A DNA stretch of 64,000 nt from Aquamicrobium lusatiense (GTDB lineage Bacteria; Pseudomonadota; Alphaproteobacteria; Rhizobiales; Rhizobiaceae): NCBI RefSeq assembly GCF_014201615.1, contig NZ_JACHEU010000006.1:1-64000 (forward strand), given 5' to 3'. Below are positions 26,137-34,703 of this stretch, one piece after another. The notes below the pieces were generated by a model, which saw only the letters and a program-made list of their open reading frames with translations, was not told the DNA's origin and ran no database searches. Position 1 is the first letter of the stretch. Every line of letters begins with the position of its first letter. The position numbers and the translations under genes were made by a program.

Positions 26137-28206
26137 CTAAGTGTTTGTAATCATTGGGAGTGTCGTTTGCCGAGGGTCGCGACACGGGGCATTTCGGTGC
26201 TTCAGGGCTTCGGCAACCGCATCGCTTTCAAGGTCAATGAGTCTTATCTGATGTGGCGCGTGCCGCATAACCTGTTCAGCTGGCAGGATTTTCTCCCTTA
26301 TTAACCAGCGGATGACATGGTGTGACACCCTCAGTTTCGCTGCCGCCTCACCCATGGTCAGCCAACCGCTCTGCTTGTCGGCTGACGCGTAGGCTCGAAT
26401 GCCATTGATCTTCCGGGTGGAGGAGACGCGCTTCGCAGTCCAACTGTGATCGCGCCCTGTGCGCAGGCTCATTCGGTTGAGCGTCGCAGCAATGTGACTG
26501 TCGCTCCACCGCCCTGCCATGGATCGGATCAGGGTCAAGGCATCGTCGGAAGTCACGTGGCCGTGCTGGCCGGGTTTGGGCTTCTTGACGCGCAGCTGGG
26601 AGTGTTGGCCACCTTGCCAGTGGATGGTCAGGATCACCTCTCGCCTTTGTTCATCGACGTCCGCGACAATGTCCTTGATCAGCGTGCGCACAAGGCGTTG
26701 GCGCGTCCGCGCGCTGACGCCAGCTGCATTCCAGACAGCGGCCATGTCTTCAGCCAAGCCCTCAAGGTCAGGCGGTGCCACTGGGACGATGGGGGCCTCA
26801 CCGACGTCAACGCGCATTTTGCACGCCTCGAGACGCTGCAGGGTCGCCTCCCAGTTCCGTTCAAGCGTTGCTGCAATAAGCCGGTTCTCGGGATCGCAGG
26901 CCGCATAGCGGCGCTCGGCAAGCCCAGCCTCATATTGCGCCTTTTGCAGGTCGAGTTCTGCAGCGCGTCGCCGTTCTTCGCTGGCCTTTGTCAGCATTCG
27001 TTCCGCCTCCCTCGCTGCTTCTACCGCAATGGGCTGAACCACGCGAAGGATCTCTGCGGCGATCGCGGCGTCGATCCGCGACCCGCCAAAATGAAGACAC
27101 CGGTCGTGACCAAGCATCGTGTTCATGTAGTCGCAACGGTAGACCGGGCTCAGGGCCTGGCCGGGATAAGTGACCGTGATACGGCAGCCGCATCGCGCGC
27201 AGGACATCAAGCCAGAGAGCAGCGCGCGACCGCCGCGCCCAGACTTGGCACCGCCTTTCCGACCGTGCGCATTGGCCGCCAGGTGGGCCAGATTGCGCTC
27301 ATATTCTTCCCAGCCGATGTAACCCTCATGGTGGTCCTTCAGGAAGATCTCCCATTCTTCCATAGGTTTGCCATGACCGTAGGATTTGTGGGCTCGCCCA
27401 TCGACGATCTCGGCGCGGGGCCCGCTTTTCCCATAGGCATAGATGCCGGCGTAAAAGGGATTCTTGAGCACCGAGATGACGTTGCGATACCGGACTGGTG
27501 TCCAATCGAATGAGGTCATGTATCGCCCTTCGGACGGGCGCGGGAACGAGAGCTTGTCCTGCGTCAGCGACAACAGGACCTGGCGGCCGCTCTTTAGCTC
27601 CCGGAAGCGGCTGAAGATCAGGCGGATGGCCTCCTGCACACGCAGATCGGGATCGAATCCAAGGCCCGCATCGCGGTGCCAAATATAGCCGATGGGCACA
27701 TTGATGCGCAGTTCGCCCCGCTTGGCCTTTGACCGGGCGGCCTCGAGCATACGCGCCCGTAGAATGCCGAGTTCGAACTCGCTGATCGTTCCCTTCATGC
27801 CGAGCAACAGACGATCATTGGGTGAGCAGGGATTGTAGACGCCGTCCTGGTCGATGACCCGGGCGTCGGCCAGACCGCAAAGTTCCAGCAAGTGGTGCCA
27901 GTCACGCCCGTTTCGGGCGAGGCGCGAAGCGTCGAGGCAAAGCACTGCGCCCACGTCTCCAGCGCAAAGCCAGGCGACAAGACGCTCGAATCCCGGGCGG
28001 GCGACAGCGCCACTGGCAGAGCGCCCAAGATCATCGTCGATGACCTCGACATGCTGGAATCCATGACGTCGAGCCGTGTTCACGAGGTCGTACTGGCTTC
28101 GCTGGCTTTCAAGATTGTGCAGGACCTGACTTTGTGTCGACTGCCGCACATAAACGACGGCTTTGCGCTTCAGGATCGCCGGCGGAAGAGGGCTAAGCGC
28201 GTTCAT
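26137..28206 (-). CDS. large serine recombinase of the insertion element
   Basis: A 689-aa recombinase. The resolvase domain starts VVYVRQSTQSQ with nucleophile Ser23, followed by CLDASRLARNGRDWHHLL. The Recombinase domain (about 185-290) and the zinc ribbon CARCGC...C...C (about 340-380) are intact. After a coiled coil, the C-terminus carries an extra helix-turn-helix (WLTMGEAAAKLRVSHHVIRWLIREK), which may help target choice. It is unrelated in detail to the recombinase at 264-1928. The two upstream small genes overlap it, so all three are coupled. It is complete and presumably active. Confidence 0.9.
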   Translation of the reverse strand: MNALSPLPPAILKRKAVVYVRQSTQSQVLHNLESQRSQYDLVNTARRHGFQHVEVIDDDLGRSASGAVARPGFERLVAWLCAGDVGAVLCLDASRLARNGRDWHHLLELCGLADARVIDQDGVYNPCSPNDRLLLGMKGTISEFELGILRARMLEAARSKAKRGELRINVPIGYIWHRDAGLGFDPDLRVQEAIRLIFSRFRELKSGRQVLLSLTQDKLSFPRPSEGRYMTSFDWTPVRYRNVISVLKNPFYAGIYAYGKSGPRAEIVDGRAHKSYGHGKPMEEWEIFLKDHHEGYIGWEEYERNLAHLAANAHGRKGGAKSGRGGRALLSGLMSCARCGCRITVTYPGQALSPVYRCDYMNTMLGHDRCLHFGGSRIDAAIAAEILRVVQPIAVEAAREAERMLTKASEERRRAAELDLQKAQYEAGLAERRYAACDPENRLIAATLERNWEATLQRLEACKMRVDVGEAPIVPVAPPDLEGLAEDMAAVWNAAGVSARTRQRLVRTLIKDIVADVDEQRREVILTIHWQGGQHSQLRVKKPKPGQHGHVTSDDALTLIRSMAGRWSDSHIAATLNRMSLRTGRDHSWTAKRVSSTRKINGIRAYASADKQSGWLTMGEAAAKLRVSHHVIRWLIREKILPAEQVMRHAPHQIRLIDLESDAVAEALKHRNAPCRDPRQTTLPMITNT

Positions 28207-28372
28207 GCGGCTCCTCCTTCCTGGTGGCTTCGGTCGCCTCCATCAGCAGGTTCGCCAGTGCCACCAGGACTGCTTCGCGCTGCCTCGGGCTCATGCCGAG
28301 CATCTTGTGGGAATCGAACGCCATAGCGACTTGGCGCGATCTTTCGGGCGGAATGGGTGTCGATCGTTTCAT
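28193..28372 (-). CDS. 59-aa protein coupled to the insertion-element recombinase
   Basis: Found by reading the minus strand: MKRSTPIPPERSRQVAMAFD, then a helix of MSPRQREAVLVALANLLMEA, ending EEPHERA. Its stop lies 14 bp inside the recombinase start and it has GGAGGAGCC near its 3' end that serves as ribosome binding site for the recombinase. It overlaps the 3' half of the DUF5372-like gene in another frame. The protein is small, basic and helical; a helper or transposition regulator is likely but unproven. Confidence 0.65.
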   Translation of the reverse strand: MKRSTPIPPERSRQVAMAFDSHKMLGMSPRQREAVLVALANLLMEATEATRKEEPHERA

Positions 28373-28652
28373 CGGGGGGAATCTCCAGGACTGTACCTAC
28401 AGTCGAGGAGCTTACCCTTGCGCGATGCGCGGCCAGAAATTCGGCGAGTTCAACAAGGGCACCAAGCGAAACCTGCGGCTCGCCAATCGCCATACCCACA
28501 CAGGCGACCGGGTCCAGCATCCAGGTCGCTATGATAACTACATGACCCGGTGCGGCTTCAATCCGCGCCATCGCACCGTTCCGGGATCTATCGACGCCTT
28601 CGCATCGCACCCGCCTCCCGAAGAGCGGATGGTACGGGTAATGAACGGTCAC
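28203..28652 (-). CDS. DUF5372-like accessory protein of the insertion element
   Basis: The frame gives 149 aa, starting MTVHYPYHPLFGRRVRCEGV. The conserved part is residues 1-~85 (HVVIIATWMLDPVAC, VSLGALVELAEFLAAHR). After about residue 95 (PPDETID) the frame runs over the neighbouring 59-aa gene, and the basic tail looks non-native, so either the overlap is natural or the original stop was lost. Such proteins accompany this recombinase family in similar three-gene elements. The start lies 30 bp from the element end. Confidence 0.65.
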   Translation of the reverse strand: MTVHYPYHPLFGRRVRCEGVDRSRNGAMARIEAAPGHVVIIATWMLDPVACVGMAIGEPQVSLGALVELAEFLAAHRARVSSSTVGTVLEIPPDETIDTHSARKIAPSRYGVRFPQDARHEPEAARSSPGGTGEPADGGDRSHQEGGAA

Positions 28653-28683
28653 AAACTCGCCGATATGGGCAGAATGACCCTGA

Positions 28684-28810
28684 GATGGCCCGCTGGCTCT
28701 ATCGCCAGCTTGAGCGCGAATACGACTACCTGACCTCGGATGAAGCCATCGACGAGGCCATCGCCGCCAACGACTACACCTTCACCAAAGCCGGACGCCG
28801 CTTCGGCTGA
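28684..28810 (+). pseudogene. 3' part of the gene split by the insertion
   Basis: Encodes MARWLYRQLEREYDYLTSDEAIDEAIAANDYTFTKAGRRFG and a stop, continuing the frame left at 26118. No start of its own is needed to explain it. A terminator follows at 28817. An internal ATG at 28685 exists but has no evident ribosome binding site. Confidence 0.85.
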
Positions 28811-28816
28811 TCCCGA

Positions 28817-28852
28817 CAAGCGCCCCGCCTGACGGCCGGGCGCTTGTCTCAT
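28817..28852 (+). terminator. terminator after the split gene
   Basis: CAAGCGCCC (28817-28825) / GGGCGCTTG (28838-28846), loop CGCCTGACGGCC, followed by TCTC. The U-tract is poor. Confidence 0.55.
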
Positions 28853-28876
28853 GCCCGCTCCCGCCACGGACTGAGA

Positions 28877-28969
28877 GGGAGAGAGCGGCCTGAAGGGATT
28901 TGAGCCGGTGCGGTCGAGAGAGAGCGCCGCGCGGCTCGGTCTCTTTCCGCTCTCCCGAGGAATCCCCCG
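28877..28969 (+). promoter_or_regulatory. structured leader (copy 5) before the strawberry-notch-like gene
   Basis: GGGAGAGAGCGG (28877-28888) pairs with CCGCTCTCCC (28947-28956) with bulges. An inner GAGCCG/CGGCTC stem closes a loop with GAGAGAGAGCG. GAAGGGATT follows the first strand, as in copy 3. Translation starts 13 bp after the outer stem. Confidence 0.55.
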
Positions 28970-31900
28970 ATGAACATGATTTCCGCATCCGCGGCGGCAT
29001 CCGCCACCGCGCCGCTTCCGCTCGACCATGACCCTGAGACCGCAGCCTGCGTCTTCACCGCTGCCGGTCTGCTGCTGCCGCATCTGGAGCGCGGTCAGCG
29101 TGTCGACGCCGCCACCTTGCGCAATGCCATGGAAGCCGCCTTCGGCGCTTCCGACGCGACTGGCGCATGGACCTGGAAGACCGCCTACGACGCCTGCGAG
29201 GCGGCGACGGTCCTGTTTCTGCGCAAATACGGCACTGCGCTTTTCCGTAAAGCCGGATCTCCGACGGCGATCCTGCCGCAACTCGGCAAGATCGCAGGGC
29301 TTCTGCCGACGCATACGCGCCGCTCGGAGGAAGCCCAAACCTTTCAGCAGTTCTCCACCCCGATCCCGCTCGGCTTCGCGGCAGTCACGGCGGCGGCGAT
29401 CACGCCCGCCGACCGGGTGCTGGAGCCCTCGGCCGGAACCGGGCTCCTCGCCATCCTGGCCGAGATCGCGGGCGGCACGCTGCTCCTCAACGAGTTGGCC
29501 GAGGCTCGTGCCGGCCTGCTCTCCTCCCTCTTTCCGGCCCTGTCCGTCACCCGCTTCGACGCCGCCCAGATCGACGATCACCTCGATCCCGGCCTTGTCC
29601 CGACGGTGGTGCTGATGAACCCGCCCTTCTCGGTCATGGCGAATGTCGAGGGCCGGATGGCTGATGCCGCCTTCCGCCATGTCGCCTCGGCGCTGGCGCG
29701 CCTTGCGCCCGGCGGGCGGCTCGTCACCATCACCGGCGCCAGCTTCGCCCCCGACAATCCGGCATGGACCGCCTCCTGGACCCGGTTGCAGGAACGCGGC
29801 CGCGTGGTCTTCTCCGCTGCCGTCGATGGGTCGGTCTATGCCAAGCACGGCACCACCATCGACACACGGCTGACCGTCATCGACAAGCTGCCCGCCGAAG
29901 ATGCGGCGGTGTTTCCGGCCGCGCCAGGTGTCGCCCCGGACGTGGCCACGCTGATCGGCTGGCTGGCGGAGCTTCCGGCCCGGCGGCCTGTCGATCCCGA
30001 CGTTGCCGTGCCGGCCGCCCCATCGGCTCCTCGCCCCCCGGCGCCCCGCACTGTGCGCGGCTATGTCAACCGGAACGCGATGGCTGCGCCCGCCGCGCCT
30101 CTGGCCGAGCCGGAGGGTGTGCCGCTCACCTACGAGACCGTGGATTGGGAGCCGGCCGAGGGCGGTCGCCTGTCGGATGCGATCTATGAGGACTACGGGC
30201 TTCAGACCATCCGCATCGCCGGGGCGCAGGCGCATCCGACCCAACTCGTGCAGTCCGCCTCGATGGCGAGCATCGCGCCCCCGAAGCCCACCTATCGCCC
30301 CACGCTGCCCGCCGACATTCTCGGCAAGCTGTCCGAGGCGCAGTTGGAAACCGTGATCTATGCCGGCGAGGCCCATGGCGGATTTCTCGCCGGAGGCTGG
30401 ACGGTCGATGACACGCTCGACACTCTCGCCGCTGCGCCGGAAGACGGCAAGGGCGCCATCCGCTTCCGGCAGGGCTTCATGGTCGGCGACGGCACCGGCG
30501 TCGGCAAGGGCCGGGAATCCGCCACCATCATCCTCGACAACTGGATGCAGGGGCGCCGCAAGGCGGTCTGGATCTCGAAGTCCGACAAGCTGCTGGAAGA
30601 TGCGCAGCGCGACTGGTCGGCGCTTGGCATGGAGCGGCTGCTGGTCACGCCGCTGTCGCGATTCCCGCAGGGGAAACCCATCACGCTGCACGAAGGCATC
30701 CTATTTCTAACCTACGCCACGCTGCGCTCCGACGACCGCGGAGAAAGGGTTTCCAGGGTCAAACAGATCGTCGAATGGTTGGGCAAGGACTTCGATGGGG
30801 TGGTGATTTTCGACGAGGCCCACCAGATGCAGAACGCCGCCGGCGGAAAGGGAGAACGCGGCGATGTCGCCGCCAGCCAGCAGGGACGCGCGGGCCTGCG
30901 CATTCAGCACGCGCTGCCGAATGCCCGTGTCGTCTATGTCTCGGCCACCGGCGCCACCACCGTCCACAATCTCGCCTATGCGCAGCGGCTCGGCCTCTGG
31001 GGCGGCGAGGATTTCCCGTTCCAGACCCGCGCCGAGTTTATCGAGGCGATCGAGGCCGGGGGCGTTGCGGCGATGGAGGTGCTGGCCCGCGACCTGCGGG
31101 CGCTCGGCCTCTACACTGCCCGGTCGCTGTCGTTCAAAGGCGTCGAATATGAATTGCTCGACCACGAACTGACGCCGGAGCAGATCCGCATCTACAACAG
31201 CTATGCCGATGCTTTTTCCGTGATTCACAACAACCTGGACGCTGCGATGCAGGCCGCCAATATCACCGGCGGCGATGGCGGTTCCGGCACGCTGAACCGG
31301 CAAGCCAAATCCGCCGCCCGCTCGGCCTTCGAGAGCGCCAAGCAGCGCTTTTTTGGGCACCTGTTGACGAGCATGAAAACCCCGACGCTCATCCGGTCTA
31401 TCACGGCCGATCTGGAAGCGGGTCATTCCTCGGTCATCCAGATCGTTTCGACCGGCGAGGCGCTGATGGAACGGCGTCTGGCGGAGATCCCCACCGAGGA
31501 ATGGGGTGATCTGAAAATGGATTTGTCGCCTCGCGAGTATGTCCTGGATTACCTCGCTCATTCCTTCCCGGTGCAGCTCTACGAGCCCTTCACCGACAGC
31601 GAAGGAAACCTGTCCTCGCGCCCGGTCTATCGCGACGGCCAGCCGGTCGAGAGCCGCGAAGCCGTAGCCGGGCGCGACGAGATGATTGCCAGTCTGGCAT
31701 CGCTGCCGCCGGTCCCCGGCGCGCTGGACCAGATCATCCAGCATTTCGGAACCGACACGGTGGCCGAGGTGACGGGGCGCTCGCGCCGTATCGTCCGCAA
31801 GCGCGGCGTGACCATTGATCGCCTCGTCGTGGAGAACCGTGCTGGTTCGGCGAACCTCGCGGAAACTCAGGCCTTCATGGACGATGGCAAGCGCGTGCTG

Positions 31901-33328
31901 GTTTTTTCCGACGCGGGCGGCACCGGCCGCAGCTATCATGCCGAGCTTTCGGCGAAGAACACCCGCCTGCGGGTCCACTATCTCCTCGAAGCGGGTTGGA
32001 AGGCCGATGCCGCCATCCAGGGCCTCGGCCGCACCCACCGCACCAATCAGGCGCAGCCGCCGCTGTTCCGGCCGATCTCGACCAATGTGAAGGCGGAAAA
32101 GCGGTTCCTCTCGACCATCGCCCGCCGTCTCGACACGCTGGGCGCGATCACGCGCGGCCAGCGCCAGACCGGCGGCCAGGGCCTGTTCCGGCCCGAGGAC
32201 AACCTGGAATCGCAGTATGCACGCGATGCACTGCGCCAGCTCTACCTGCTGCTGGTGCGCGGCAAGGTCGAGGGATGCAGCTTGGAGCGGTTCGAATCCG
32301 CCACCGGGCTGAAGCTGATGGACTCGAACGGCATCAAGGACGATCTGCCCGCCATCACCACCTTCCTCAACCGGCTGCTGGCGCTGACCATCGAGCTTCA
32401 GGGTATCCTGTTCACCACCTTCGAGCAGCTTCTGACCGCAAGGATCGAAGGTGCCATCGCCTCGGGCACCTATGACGCCGGGCTGGAGACTTTGCGCGCC
32501 GAGAGCTTCGTGGTGGCGGATCGGCAGGTGATCTACACGCACCCGCGCACAGGGGCGGAAACCAGCCTGCTGACCATCACCGAGCGCAGGCGCAACCACC
32601 CGGTGACGCTCGACGCCGCCCTGGCGGAACTCGACGATCCGCGCGCGAAGCTGCTGATTAACGAGCGCTCAGGGCGCGCCGCAGTGCAGATCCCGACCAC
32701 CAGCGTCATGCTGGACGATGGCGAGATCGAGCGCCGCGTCCGCCTGATCCGGCCGATGGAAGCGCAGAATGTCCCGGTCAGGATGATGGGCGAGACCCAT
32801 TGGGTCGAAGCCGACAGGGATGCCTTCGCTACCGTCTGGCAGGCGGAACTCGCGGAGGTGCCGGAGTTTGCCGAGTCCACCCTGCATATGGTGACGGGGC
32901 TCCTGCTGCCGATCTGGAAGCGGCTGCCGAACGACTCCACCCGCGTCTATCGGCTCCAGTCTGACGCGGGCGAGCGCATCATCGGTCGCAAGGTCTCCCC
33001 GGCCTGGGCGGCCAATGCGACCGAGACCGGCATCAACTCGGTCACGCCGGACGACGCTTTCGCGGCGCTGCTGGAAGGTCGGACCATCCTCGACCTCGCC
33101 GAGGGCCTCCAGCTTCGCCGGGTCCGCGTCATGGGGGCAAACCGGATCGAGCTGTCGGGTTTCACCGACACCATGCGACAGCGGCTCACGGCCTATGGTC
33201 TCTTCCACGAGATCATCTCCTGGAAGCTGCGCATGTTCGTGCCGGTCGATGCCAGCGGCCCGGCGATCCTCGCCAAGCTCTTCGACCGCTGGCCGGTCGA
33301 GCGGATCGGCGAGCGGGAGGCGGCCTGA
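28970..33328 (+). CDS. strawberry-notch-like helicase/methyltransferase fusion protein
   Basis: A 1452-aa giant protein. The N-terminal part holds a Rossmann methyltransferase: SAM motif VLEPSAGTGLLA near residue 150 and the amino-methylase motif NPPF at 217-220. The rest is a strawberry-notch family superfamily-2 helicase: GDGTGVGKGRES near 506-517 (P-loop variant), DEAH in IFDEAHQMQN near 615, and the C-terminal helicase lobe with GLGRTHRTNQAQPP near 1018. Such proteins are frequent on alphaproteobacterial conjugative elements. A role in modifying or remodelling incoming single-stranded or newly replicated DNA is plausible but unproven. Its stop overlaps the start of the Toprim gene. Confidence 0.85.
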   Translation: MNMISASAAASATAPLPLDHDPETAACVFTAAGLLLPHLERGQRVDAATLRNAMEAAFGASDATGAWTWKTAYDACEAATVLFLRKYGTALFRKAGSPTAILPQLGKIAGLLPTHTRRSEEAQTFQQFSTPIPLGFAAVTAAAITPADRVLEPSAGTGLLAILAEIAGGTLLLNELAEARAGLLSSLFPALSVTRFDAAQIDDHLDPGLVPTVVLMNPPFSVMANVEGRMADAAFRHVASALARLAPGGRLVTITGASFAPDNPAWTASWTRLQERGRVVFSAAVDGSVYAKHGTTIDTRLTVIDKLPAEDAAVFPAAPGVAPDVATLIGWLAELPARRPVDPDVAVPAAPSAPRPPAPRTVRGYVNRNAMAAPAAPLAEPEGVPLTYETVDWEPAEGGRLSDAIYEDYGLQTIRIAGAQAHPTQLVQSASMASIAPPKPTYRPTLPADILGKLSEAQLETVIYAGEAHGGFLAGGWTVDDTLDTLAAAPEDGKGAIRFRQGFMVGDGTGVGKGRESATIILDNWMQGRRKAVWISKSDKLLEDAQRDWSALGMERLLVTPLSRFPQGKPITLHEGILFLTYATLRSDDRGERVSRVKQIVEWLGKDFDGVVIFDEAHQMQNAAGGKGERGDVAASQQGRAGLRIQHALPNARVVYVSATGATTVHNLAYAQRLGLWGGEDFPFQTRAEFIEAIEAGGVAAMEVLARDLRALGLYTARSLSFKGVEYELLDHELTPEQIRIYNSYADAFSVIHNNLDAAMQAANITGGDGGSGTLNRQAKSAARSAFESAKQRFFGHLLTSMKTPTLIRSITADLEAGHSSVIQIVSTGEALMERRLAEIPTEEWGDLKMDLSPREYVLDYLAHSFPVQLYEPFTDSEGNLSSRPVYRDGQPVESREAVAGRDEMIASLASLPPVPGALDQIIQHFGTDTVAEVTGRSRRIVRKRGVTIDRLVVENRAGSANLAETQAFMDDGKRVLVFSDAGGTGRSYHAELSAKNTRLRVHYLLEAGWKADAAIQGLGRTHRTNQAQPPLFRPISTNVKAEKRFLSTIARRLDTLGAITRGQRQTGGQGLFRPEDNLESQYARDALRQLYLLLVRGKVEGCSLERFESATGLKLMDSNGIKDDLPAITTFLNRLLALTIELQGILFTTFEQLLTARIEGAIASGTYDAGLETLRAESFVVADRQVIYTHPRTGAETSLLTITERRRNHPVTLDAALAELDDPRAKLLINERSGRAAVQIPTTSVMLDDGEIERRVRLIRPMEAQNVPVRMMGETHWVEADRDAFATVWQAELAEVPEFAESTLHMVTGLLLPIWKRLPNDSTRVYRLQSDAGERIIGRKVSPAWAANATETGINSVTPDDAFAALLEGRTILDLAEGLQLRRVRVMGANRIELSGFTDTMRQRLTAYGLFHEIISWKLRMFVPVDASGPAILAKLFDRWPVERIGEREAA

Positions 33329-34371
33329 TGCCTCGTCACGACGCATCCGAACTGGCGATCCGTCTCGGCCGGGAGGCCGAGGCGGTCTGCCGTCACTACC
33401 TGTCGTCCGGTCATCGCGCCGGGCGATACTGGCTGGTCGGCGACGTCCAGAACAATCCCGGCCGGTCCATGTTCGTCCGTCTTACCGGTCCTGCCTCGGG
33501 CAAGGGCGCAGCTGGCAAATGGACCGACGCATCGACCGGGGAGCATGGCGATCTGCTCGACGTCATCCGCGAGGCGCTCGGTCTGGTCGACTTCAGAGAC
33601 GTGGCCGAGGAAGCGCGCCGTTTCCTCGCGCTCCCGCATCCCGAACCGGAGTCGACGAGGATGCCGACCGGCAGCACATCCAGCAGCGCGCCCGGTTCGC
33701 CTGAAGCGTCGCGCCGCCTCTTCGCCATGGCGCAGCCGATCTGCGGCACCCTTGCGGAGACCTACCTGCGCGGGCGGGCGATCACATCCCTCTCGGGCAC
33801 TACCGCGCTGCGCTACCATCCCAGGTGCTATTACAGGCCCGACGAGCATTCGCCCACCGAGATCAGGCCGGCACTCGTTGCCGCCGTCACCGATCTTGCC
33901 GGCCACCAGACCGGCGCGCATCGCACCTGGCTCGCCCCGGACGGTTCCGGCAAGGCGGCTGTCGAGACACCGCGTCGGGCAATGGGCGACCTTCTCGGCC
34001 ACGCTGTCCGCTTCGGCACCGCCGCTGAGGTTCTCGCCGCCGGCGAGGGCATCGAGACCGTGCTGTCGCCCCGTCAGGTTCTGCCCCGCTTGCCGATGCT
34101 GGCGGCGCTTTCGGCCGCTCACCTCGCCGCCATCCTGTTCCCACTGAGCCTGCGCCGGCTCTATGTCGTCAGGGATCGCGACCCGGCCGGGGACGGTGCA
34201 AGAGACGGCCTGGTTGCCAGAGCAGCGAGCCTCGGGATCGAGGCGATGTCGCTCACGCCGCGCGAGGGCGATTTCAACGATGATCTGCGACGCCACGGCG
34301 CCGATGCCCTCCGGGCGGCCTTGACGGATCAGCTTCATCCCGAAGACGTCCGCCGTTTCATGGAAGGGTGA
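33328..34371 (+). CDS. Toprim-domain primase-like protein
   Basis: A 347-aa protein with an N-terminal CHC2/DUF7146-like primase region (1-~110: ARYWLVGD-type sequence GRYWLVGDVQNNPGRSMFVRL) and a C-terminal Toprim domain: GEGIETVLS near 239 (catalytic Glu) and LYVVRDRDPAGDGARDGL near 281 (DxD). These motifs mark plasmid and phage primases that start complementary-strand synthesis on single-stranded DNA. The start overlaps the upstream stop (ATGA-type), coupling it to the helicase/methyltransferase, which suggests they work on the same DNA intermediate. Confidence 0.82.
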   Translation: MPRHDASELAIRLGREAEAVCRHYLSSGHRAGRYWLVGDVQNNPGRSMFVRLTGPASGKGAAGKWTDASTGEHGDLLDVIREALGLVDFRDVAEEARRFLALPHPEPESTRMPTGSTSSSAPGSPEASRRLFAMAQPICGTLAETYLRGRAITSLSGTTALRYHPRCYYRPDEHSPTEIRPALVAAVTDLAGHQTGAHRTWLAPDGSGKAAVETPRRAMGDLLGHAVRFGTAAEVLAAGEGIETVLSPRQVLPRLPMLAALSAAHLAAILFPLSLRRLYVVRDRDPAGDGARDGLVARAASLGIEAMSLTPREGDFNDDLRRHGADALRAALTDQLHPEDVRRFMEG

Positions 34372-34518
34372 GGGCGTGATCGGTCCCGGAGGCGCGGCCC
34401 AGCTTCGCCCCCTGCCGGTTTCGGTCTCAGGTCATCGCCAGGAGCATCCTTCGTCGGAGAGTCCCGCACCCACGGCCTTCGGAGAGGGCGATCGGCGCAC
34501 AAGCGGGACGGGCAGGCA

Positions 34519-34624
34519 ATGGCCGCGTCCGGCTAATTTCCGCCGGCGGCTGCGCCGCCTTTGCATCGCGAAAGGCAAATTAGCCGCACCCGGCCATCAA
34601 GGCCCTCGCGGAGCGGGCGAGGGC
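34519..34624 (+). ncRNA. highly structured intergenic element upstream of the DUF2493 gene
   Basis: ATGGCCG (34519-34525) pairs with CGGCCAT (34591-34597), then a symmetric 5x5 internal loop, then GGCTAATTT (34531-34539) with AAATTAGCC (34577-34585), and inside a GGCGGC/GCCGCC hairpin. A second hairpin GCCCTCGC/GCGAGGGC (34602-34624) follows. No gene is supported in 34372-34703. It may be a structured RNA, a leader, or a single-strand origin; it is reported as ncRNA only for its structure. Confidence 0.45.
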
Positions 34625-34703
34625 TGCCAACCCGTCCCGCCCGTGCGCTTCGACGCCTGCGAAGGCCGCGATGGGCGCGGTCTCCAGACGAAGGACGCTC
34701 CCG

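Larger units (their letters stand above)
26119..28683 (-). mobile_element. 2565-bp serine-recombinase insertion element
   Basis: The element lies between two GA dinucleotides (26117-26118 and 28682-28683), one of which is the 2-bp crossover overlap expected of serine recombinases. Removing it restores a perfect host frame. It carries only three minus-strand genes, with the recombinase stop 18 bp from one end. The rejoined ends would form an attP-like dyad: GCAGAATGA, a 7-bp spacer containing GA, then TCATTATGC (8 of 9 arm positions match). No terminal inverted repeats of a DDE transposon are seen. Confidence 0.88.

Noticed and set aside
28649..32599. Two very long minus-strand frames (680 and 630 codons) opposite the strawberry-notch-like gene
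   Set aside because: They are GC-skew shadows of the plus-strand gene, rich in Gly/Arg/Asp with no motifs.
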